Shown piece by piece: positions 56,001 to 64,000 of a stretch of 64,000 bases of DNA. Source of the stretch: Nemertoderma westbladi. Its lineage: Eukaryota > Xenacoelomorpha > Nemertodermatida > Nemertodermatidae. How positions within the stretch are numbered: the stretch's first letter is position 1; each line of letters opens with the position of its first letter. A program made the translations under genes and the position numbers. The DNA lies in NCBI GenBank assembly GCA_032718475.1, contig JAUCBJ010006655.1:1-64000 (forward strand), read 5' to 3'. The notes below the pieces were generated by a model. It searched no databases. It had not been told where the DNA came from and worked only from the letters and a program-made list of their open reading frames with translations.

Positions 56001-59000
56001 CTAGGTTAGTGAGGGATTCAGGGGGGATTGGAGGGGATTACGTACCGGGTTAGTGCGGTATTCAGGGGGAATAGATGGGATTACTTACCGGGTTAGTGGT
56101 GGATTCAGGGGGGATTGGAGGGGATTAAGTACTGGGTTAGTGGGGGATTCAGCGGGAATTGGAGGGATTATGTACCGGGTTAGTCGTGGGATTCAAGGGG
56201 GATTGGAGGGGATTAAGTACCGGGTTAGTGGAGGATTCAGCAGGAATATACGGGATTACATACCGGGTTAGTGGGGGATTCAGGGGGAATAGACGGGATT
56301 ACCTACTGGGTTAGTGAGGGATTCAGGGGGGATTGGAGGGGATTACGTACCGGGTTCGTGCGGGATTCAGGGGGAATAGACAGGATTACGTACCGGGTTA
56401 GTGGGGGATTCACGGGGAATAGACGGGATTACTTATAGTGTTAGTGGGGGATTCAGGGGGATTGACGGGATTACGTACCGGTTTAGTTGTGGATTCAGGG
56501 GGAATAGACGGGATTACTTATAGTGTTAGTGGGGGATTCAGGAGGAATAGACGGGATTACATACCGGGTTAGTGGGGGATTCAGGGGGAATAGACGGGAT
56601 TACCTACTGGGTTAGTGAGGGATTCAGGGGGGATTGGAGGGGATTACGTACCGGGTTAGTGCGGTATTCAGGGGGAATAGATGGGATTACTTACCGCGTT
56701 AGTGGTGGATTCAGGGGGGATTGGAGGGGATTACGTACTGGGTTAGTGGAGGGATTCAGCGGGAATAGACGGGATTACGTACAGGGTTAGTGGGGGATTC
56801 AGGGGGGAAGAGACGGTATTACTTACCGGGTTAGTGGGGGATATAGCGGGAATAGGAGGGATTATGTACCGGGTTAGTGGGGGATTCAGGGGGGATTGGA
56901 GGGGATTAAGTACCGGGTTAGTGGAGGATTCAGCGGGAATAAACGGGATTACGTACCGGGTTAGTGGGGGATTCACGGGGAATAGACAGGTTTACGTACC
57001 GGGTTAGGGGGGGGGATTCAGCGGGAATATACGGGATTACATACCGGGTTAGTTGGGGATTCAGGGGGGATTGGAGGGATTACGTACCGGGTTAGATGGG
57101 GATTCAGGGGGAATAGACGGGATTACGTACCGGGTTTTGTGGGGGATTCAGGGGGAATAGACGGGATTACGTACCGGGTTAGGGGGGGGGGGGGGGGGTT
57201 CAGCGGGAATATACGGAATTACATACCGGGTTAGTTGGGGATTCAGGGGGGATTGGAGGGATTACGTACCGGGTTAGTGAGGGATTCAGCGGGAATAGGA
57301 GGGATTATGTACCGGGTTAGTGGGGGATTCAGGGGGGATTGGAGGGGATTAAGTACCGGGTTAGTGGAGGATTCAGCGGGAATAAACGGGATTACGTACC
57401 GGGTTAGTGGGGGATTCAGGGGAATAGACAGGTTTACGTACCGGGTTAGGGGGGGGGGGGATTCAGCGGGAATATACGGGATTACATACCGGGTTAGTTG
57501 GGGATTCAGGGGGGATTGGAGGGATTACGTACCGGGTTAGTGGGGATTCAGGGGGAATAGACGGGATTACGTACCGGGTTTGGTGGGGGATTCAGGGGGA
57601 ATAGACGGGATTACGTACCGGGTTAGGGGGGGGGGGGGGTTCAGCGGGAATATACGGGATTACATACCGCGTTAGTTGGGGATTCAGGGGGGATTGGAGG
57701 GATTACGTACCGGGTTAGTGAGGGATTCAGCGGGAATAGGAGGGATTATGTGCCGGGTTAGTGGGGGATTCAGCGGGAATATACGGGATTACGTACCGGG
57801 TTAGTAGGGGATTCAGCGGGAATATACGGGATTACATACCGGTTTAGTGGGGGATTCAGGGGGAATAGACGGGATTACCTACTAGGTTAGTGAGGGATTC
57901 AGGGGGGATTGGAGGGGATTACGTACCGGGTTAGTGCGGTATTCAGGGGGAATAGATGGGATTACTTACCGGGTTAGTGGTGGATTCAGGGGGGATTGGA
58001 GGGGATTAAGTACTGGGTTAGTGGGGGATTCAGCGGGAATAGGAGGGATTATGTACCGGGTTAGTGGGGGGATTCAAGGGGGATTGGAGGGGATTAAGTA
58101 CCGGGTTAGTGGAGGATTCAGCGGGAATATACGGGATTACATACCGGGTTAGTGGGGGATTCAGGGGGAATAGACGGGATTACCTACTGGGTTAGTGAGG
58201 GATTCAGGAGGGATTGGAGGGGATTACGTACCGGGTTAGTGCGGTATTCAGGGGGAATAGATGGGATTACTTACCGGGTTAGTGGTGGGTTCAGGGGGAA
58301 TAGACGGGATTATGTACCGGGATAGTGGGGGATTCAGGGGGGATTGGAGGGGATTAAGTACCGGGTTAGTGGAGGATTCAGCGGGAATATACGGGATTAC
58401 GTACCGGGTTAGTGGGGGATTCACCGGGAATAGGAGGGATTATGTACCGGGTTAGTAGGGGATTCAGGGGGGATTGGAGGGGATTAAGTACCGGGTTAGT
58501 GGAGGATTCAGCTGGAATATACGGGATTACGTACCGGGTTAGTGGGGGATTCAGCGGGAATATACGGGATTACATACCGGGTTAGTGGGAGATTCAGGGG
58601 GAATAGACGGGATTACATACCGGGTTAGTGGGGGATTCTGGATGAATAAACGGGATTACCTACTGGGTTAGTGAGGGATTCAGGGGGGATTAGATGGGAT
58701 TACGTACCGGGTTAGTGCGGTATTCAGGGGGAATAGATGGGATTACTTACCGGGTTAGTGGTGGATTCAGGGGGGATTGGAGGGGATTACGTACTGGGTT
58801 AGTGGGGGATTCAGGGGGAATAGACGGAAATACTTACCGGGTTAGTGGGGTGTTCCGGGGGAATAGACGGGATTACGTACCGGGTTAGGGGGGATTCAGC
58901 GGGAATATACGGGATTACATACCGGGTTAGTTGGGGATTCAGGGGGATTGGAGGTATTACGTACCGGGTTAGTGAGGGATTCAGCGGGAGTAGGAGGGAT

Positions 59001-62000
59001 CATGTACCGGGTTAGTGGGGGATTCAGGGGGGATTGGAGGGGATTAAGTACCGGGTTAGTGGAGGATTCAGCGGGAATATACGGGATTACATACCGGGTT
59101 AGTGGGGGATTCAGGGGGGATTGGAGGGGATTACGTACCGGGTTAGTGCGGTATTCAGGGGGAATAGATGGGATTACTTACCGGGTTAGTGGTGGGTTCA
59201 CGGGGAATAGACGGGATTATGTACCGGGATAGTGGGGGGTTCAGGGGGGATAGGAGGGGATTAAGTACCGGGTTAGTGGAGGATTCAGCGGGAATATACG
59301 GGATTACGTACCGGGTTAGTGGGGGATTCAGCGGGAATAGGAGGGATTATGTACCGTGTTAGTGGGGGATTCAGGGGGGATTGGAGGGGATTAAGTACCG
59401 GGCTAGTGGAGGATTCAGCGGGAATATACGGGATTACGTACCAGGTTAGTGGGGGATTCAGCGGGAATATACGGGATTACATACCGGGTTAGTGGGGGAT
59501 TCAGGGGGAATAGACGGGATTACATCCCGGGTTAGTGGGGGATTCAGGGGGAATAGACGGTATTACCTACTGGGTTAGTGAGGGATTCAGGGGGGATTGC
59601 ATGTGATTACGTACCGGGTTAGTGCGGTATTCAGCGGGAATAGATGGGATTACTTACCGGGTTAGTGGTGGATTCAGGGGGGATTGGAGGGGATTACGTA
59701 CTGGGTTAGTGGGGGATTCAGGGGGAATAGACGGGATTACTTACCGAGTTAGTGGGGGATTCAGGGGGAATAGACGGGATTACGTACCGGGTTAGTGGGG
59801 GAATCAGGGGGAATAGACGGGATTACGTACCGGGTTAGTGGGGGATTCAGGGGGAATAGACGGGATTATTTACAGGGTTATTGGGGGATTCAGGGGGAAT
59901 AGAAGGAATCACTTATCGCGTAAGTGGTTGATTCAGGGGGAATAGACGGGATTACGTACTAGGTTAGTGGGGGATTCAGGGGGAATAGACGGGATTACTT
60001 ATAGTGTTAGTGGGGGATTCAGGGGGAATAGACGGGATTATTTACAGGGTTATTGGGGGATTCAGGGGGAATAGAAGGAATCACTTATCGCGTAAGTGGT
60101 TGATTCAGGGGGAATAGACGGGATTACGTACTAGGTTAGTGGGGGATTCAGGGGGAATAGACGGGATTACTTATAGTGTTAGTGGGGGATTCAGGGGGAA
60201 TAGACGGGATTACATACCGGGTTAGCGGTGGATTAAGGGGGAATAGACGGAATTACTTATAGTGTTAGTGGGGGATTCAGGGGGAATAGAGGGAATTACT
60301 TATCGGGTTAGTGGGGAATTCAGGGGGAATAGACGGGATTACGTACTAGGTTAGTGGGGGATTCAGGGGGAATAGACGGGATTACTTATAGTGTTAGTGG
60401 GGGATTCAGGGGGAATAGACGGGATTACATACCGGGTTAGTGGTGGATTAAGGGGGAATAGACGGAATTACTTATCGGGTTAGTGGGGAATTCAGGGGGA
60501 ATAGACGGGATTACGTACTAGGTTAGTGGGGGATTCAGGGGGAATAGACGGGATTACTTATAGTGTTAGTGGGGGATTCAGGGGGAATAGACGGGATTAC
60601 ATACCGGGTTAGTGGTGGATTAAGGGGGAATAGACGGAATTACTTATCGGGTTAGTGGGGGATTCAGGGGGAATAGACGGGATTACGTACTAGGTTAGTG
60701 GGGGATTCAGGGGGAATAGACGGGATTACTTATAGTGTTAGTGGGGGATTCAGGGGGAATAGACGGGATTACATACCGGGTTAGTGGTGGATTAAGGGGG
60801 AATAGACGGAATTACTTATCGGGTTAGTGGGGGATTCAGGGGGAATAGACGGGATTATGTACTGGGTTAGTGGGGGATTCAGAGGGAATAGACGGGATTA
60901 CTTATAGTGTTAGTGGGGGATTCAGGGGGAATGGACGGAATTACTTATCGGGTTAGTGGGGGATTCAGGGGGAATAGACGGGATTACGTACCGGGTTAGT
61001 TGGGGATTCAGGGGGAATAGACGGGATTACTTATAGTGTTAGTGGGGGATTCAGGGGGAATAGACGGGATTACGTACCAGGTTAGTGGTGGATTCAGGGG
61101 GAATAGACGGGATTACGTACAGGGTTAGTGGGGGATTCAGGAGGAATAGACGGGATTACGTACCGGGTTAGTTGGGGATTCAGGGGGAGTAGACGTGATT
61201 AAAGTACCGGGTTATTGGGGGATTCACGGGGGATTCGAGGGGATTATGTACCGAGTTAGTGGGGGATTCAGGGGGAATAGACGGGATTACCTACTGGGTT
61301 AGTGGGGGATTCAGGGGGATTGGAGGGATTATGTACCGGGTTAGTGGGATATTCAGGGGGAATAGACGGGATTACGTACCGGGTTAGTGGGGATTCAGGG
61401 GGAATAGACGTGATTACGTACCGGGTTAGTGGGGGATTCAGGGGGAATAGACGAGATTACGTACCGGGTTAGTGGGGGGTTCAGGGGGGATTCGAGGGGA
61501 TTATGTACCGGGTTAGTGGGGGATTCAGGGGGAATAGACGGGATTACCTACTGGGTTAGTGGGGATTCAGGGGGATTGGAGGGATTACGTACCGGGTTAG
61601 TGGGATATTCAGGGGGAATAGACGGGATTACGTACCGGGTTAGTGGGGGATTCAGGGGGATTCAGGGGGATTGGAGGGATTACGTACCGGGTTAGTGGGG
61701 GATTCAGGGGGAATAGACGGGATTACGTACCGGGTTAGTGGGGATTCAGGGGGAACAGACGAGATTACGTACCGGGTTAGTGGGGGGTTCAGGGGGAATT
61801 GGATGGGATTACGTACCGGGTTAGTGGGGGATTCAGGGGGGGATTGGAGGGGATTACGTACCGGCTTAGTGGGGGATTCAGTGGAAATATGAGGGATTAC
61901 GTCCCTGGTTAGTGGGGGATTCTGGGGGGATTGGAGGGGATTACGTACTGGCTTAGTGGGGGATTCAGTGGGAATATGAGGGATTACGTACCGGGTTAGT

Positions 62001-64000
62001 GAGGGATTCAGCGGGAATAGGAGGGATTACGTACCGGGTTAGTGGTGGGTTCAGTGGGAATAGACGGGATTACGTACCGGGTTAGTGGGGGATTCAGGGG
62101 GAATAGGAGGGATTACGTACCGGGTTAGTGGTGGGTTCAGGGGGAATAGACGGGATTATGTACCGGGATAGTGGGGGATTCAGCGGGAACAGGAGGGATT
62201 ACGTCCCTGGTTAGTGGGGGATTCAGGGGGGATTGGAGGGGATTACGTACCGGCTTAGTGGGGGATTCAGTGGGAATATGAGGGATTACGTCCCTGGTTA
62301 GTGGGGGATTCAGGGGGGATTGGAGGGGATTACGTACCGGCTTAGTGGGAGATTCAGTGGGAATATGAGGGATTACGTACCGGGTTAGTGGTGGTTTCAG
62401 GGGGAATATACGGGATTACATACCGGGATAGTGGGGGATTCAGCGGGAACAGGAGGGATTACGTCCCTGGTTAGTGGGGGATTCAGGGGGATTGGAGGGG
62501 ATTACGTACCGGCTTAGTGGGGGATTCAGTGGGAATATGAGGGATTACGTCCCTGGTTAGTGGGGGATTCAGGGGGGATTGGAGGGGATTACGTACCGGC
62601 TAAGTGGGGGATTCAGTGGGAATATGAGGGATTACGTCCCTGGTTTGTGGGGGATTCAGGGGGGATTGGAGGGGATTACGTACCGGCTTAGTGGGGGATT
62701 CAGTGGGAATATGAGGGATTACGTCCCAGGTTAGTGGGGGATTCAGGGGTGATTGGAGGGGATTACGTACCGGGTTAGTGGAGGGATTCAGCGGGAATAG
62801 ACGGGATTACGTACAGGGTTAGTGGGGGATTCAGGGGGGAATAGACGGTATTACTTACCGGGTTAGTGGGGGATATAGCGGGAATAGGAGGGATTATGTA
62901 CCGGGTTAGTGGGGGATTCAGGGGGGATTGGAGGGGATTAAGTACCGGGTTAGTGGAGGATTCAGCGGGAATAAACGGGATTACGTACCGGGTTAGTGGG
63001 GGATTCAGGGGAATAGACAGGTTTACGTACCGGGTTAGGGGGGGGGGATTCAGCGGGAATATACGGGATTACATACCGGGTTAGTTGGGGATTCAGGGGG
63101 GATTGGAGGGATTACGTACCGGGTTAGATGGGGATTCAGGGGGAATAGACGGGATTACGTACCGGGTTTGGTGGGGGATTCAGGGGGAATAGACGGGATT
63201 ACGTACCGGGTTAGGGGGGGGGGGTTCAGCGGGAATATACGGAATTACATACCGGGTTAGTTGGGGATTCAGGGGGGATTGGAGGGATTACGTACCGGGT
63301 TAGTGAGGGATTCAGCGGGAATAGGAGGGATTATGTACCGGGTTATTGGGGGATTCAGGGGGGATTGGAGGGGATTAAGTACCGGGTTAGTGGAGGATTC
63401 AGCGGGAATAAACGGGATTACGTACCGGGTTAGTGGGGGATTCAGGGGGAATAGACGGGATTACGTACCGGGTTAGTGGGGATTCAGGGGGAACAGACGA
63501 GATTACGTACCGGGTTAGTGGGGGGTTCAGGGGGAATTGGATGGGATTACGTACCGGGTTAGTGGGGGATTCAGGGGGGGATTGGAGGGGATTACGTACC
63601 GGCTTAGTGGGGGATTCAGTGGGAATATGAGGGATTACGTCCCTGGTTAGTGGGGGATTCTGGGGGGATTGGAGGGGATTACGTACCGGCTTAGTGGGGG
63701 ATTCAGTGGGAATATGAGGGATTACGTACCGGGTTAGTGAGGGATTCAGCGGGAATAGGAGGGATTACGTACCGGGTTAGTGGTGGGTTCAGTGGGAATA
63801 GACGGGATTACGTACCGGGTTAGTGGGGGATTCAGGGGGAATAGGAGGGATTACGTACCGGGTTAGTGGTGGGTTCAGGGGGAATAGACGGGATTATGTA
63901 CCGGGATAGTGGGGGATTCAGCGGGAACAGGAGGGATTACGTCCCTGGTTAGTGGGGGATTCAGGGGGGATTGGAGGGAATTACGTACCGGCTTAGTGGG
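53045..64000 (+). repeat. Giant ~43-bp G-rich minisatellite, about 255 units, runs off the window
   Basis: The unit reads gattcagggggaatagacgg then gattacgtaccgggttagtg then ggg. Variants include ggggattggagggg, agcgggaatatacggg and poly-G insertions up to about 17 G (for example near 55306, 57181 and 57625). The first unit lies on the 3' end of the peptide gene. Because 43 is not a multiple of three, all registers give short Gly/Arg-rich frames; none is a credible gene. Larger blocks are duplicated inside the array. Confidence 0.96.
55312..59070 (+). repeat. Higher-order duplication (~1.88 kb) within the 43-bp array
   Basis: The ordered series of variant units starting near 55312 recurs from about 57190 (offset 1.88 kb), including the gaataaacggg unit, the gacaggttt unit and the poly-G units. 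Parts recur again at 62800-63400, and 61680-61890 recurs at about 63440-63650. Confidence 0.75.

Noticed and set aside
53073-63630. Many Gly/Arg-rich frames of 60-100 codons in the 43-bp array
   Set aside because: They arise from the rotating frame of a 43-bp repeat and have no start context, domain or conserved length.

Overview
The window is animal nuclear DNA, probably from a marine invertebrate; I cannot name the species. The signs are several types of non-LTR retrotransposon with AP-type endonucleases, a BEL/Pao LTR element, DNA transposons with TA target duplications, a spliced gene with GT..AG intron borders, and very large minisatellites. No bacterial features, rRNA genes or convincing tRNA genes were seen. 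Almost everything here is mobile or tandemly repeated DNA. Only one candidate host gene stands out, at 52506-53073.

Layout. 1-8095: two plus-strand copies of one LINE ('LINE A', 3' tail of TAG repeats) and two copies of a dispersed repeat ('XY'); the second LINE A copy sits inside the second XY copy with a TTGAA target duplication. 9600-24080: a nested set of elements. A different LINE ('LINE B') is split by a TA-flanked DNA transposon (10787-20735) with ~250-bp terminal inverted repeats and a decayed transposase-like gene on the minus strand. That transposon's left inverted repeat is itself split by a second TA-flanked element (10893-16954). The second element has short inverted ends, clustered subterminal motifs, and one large GC-rich gene for a Cys-rich / decapeptide-repeat / reverse transcriptase / zinc-finger-endonuclease protein. 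A third LINE A copy (minus strand) ends the visible LINE B.

25590-29735: an AT-rich ~29-bp array interrupted by a decayed LINE. 30231-31431: 5' part of another LINE on the minus strand. 33023-44107: a young BEL/Pao-type LTR element with two 1001-bp LTRs, a gag-protease reading frame lacking RT/RNase H, and a broken downstream frame. 44430-45058: ~22-bp satellite. 45186-46090: decayed LINE A copy. 46780-50460: decayed CR1/Jockey-like LINE (minus strand) interrupted by a Mutator-like transposase fragment. 50513-51080: large inverted repeat. 52506-53073: two-exon gene for a predicted 76-residue secreted peptide. 53045 to the window end: a G-rich ~43-bp minisatellite of about 11 kb whose first unit overlaps that gene's last codons.

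Most notable: (1) an RT/endonuclease gene inside what looks like a TIR-bounded, TA-duplicating element, with insertion supported by the intact sister inverted repeat as an internal empty site; (2) the small secreted-peptide gene whose 3' end is the first unit of a giant array of G-quadruplex-prone repeats. Everything here was read by eye; no searches or alignments were run.
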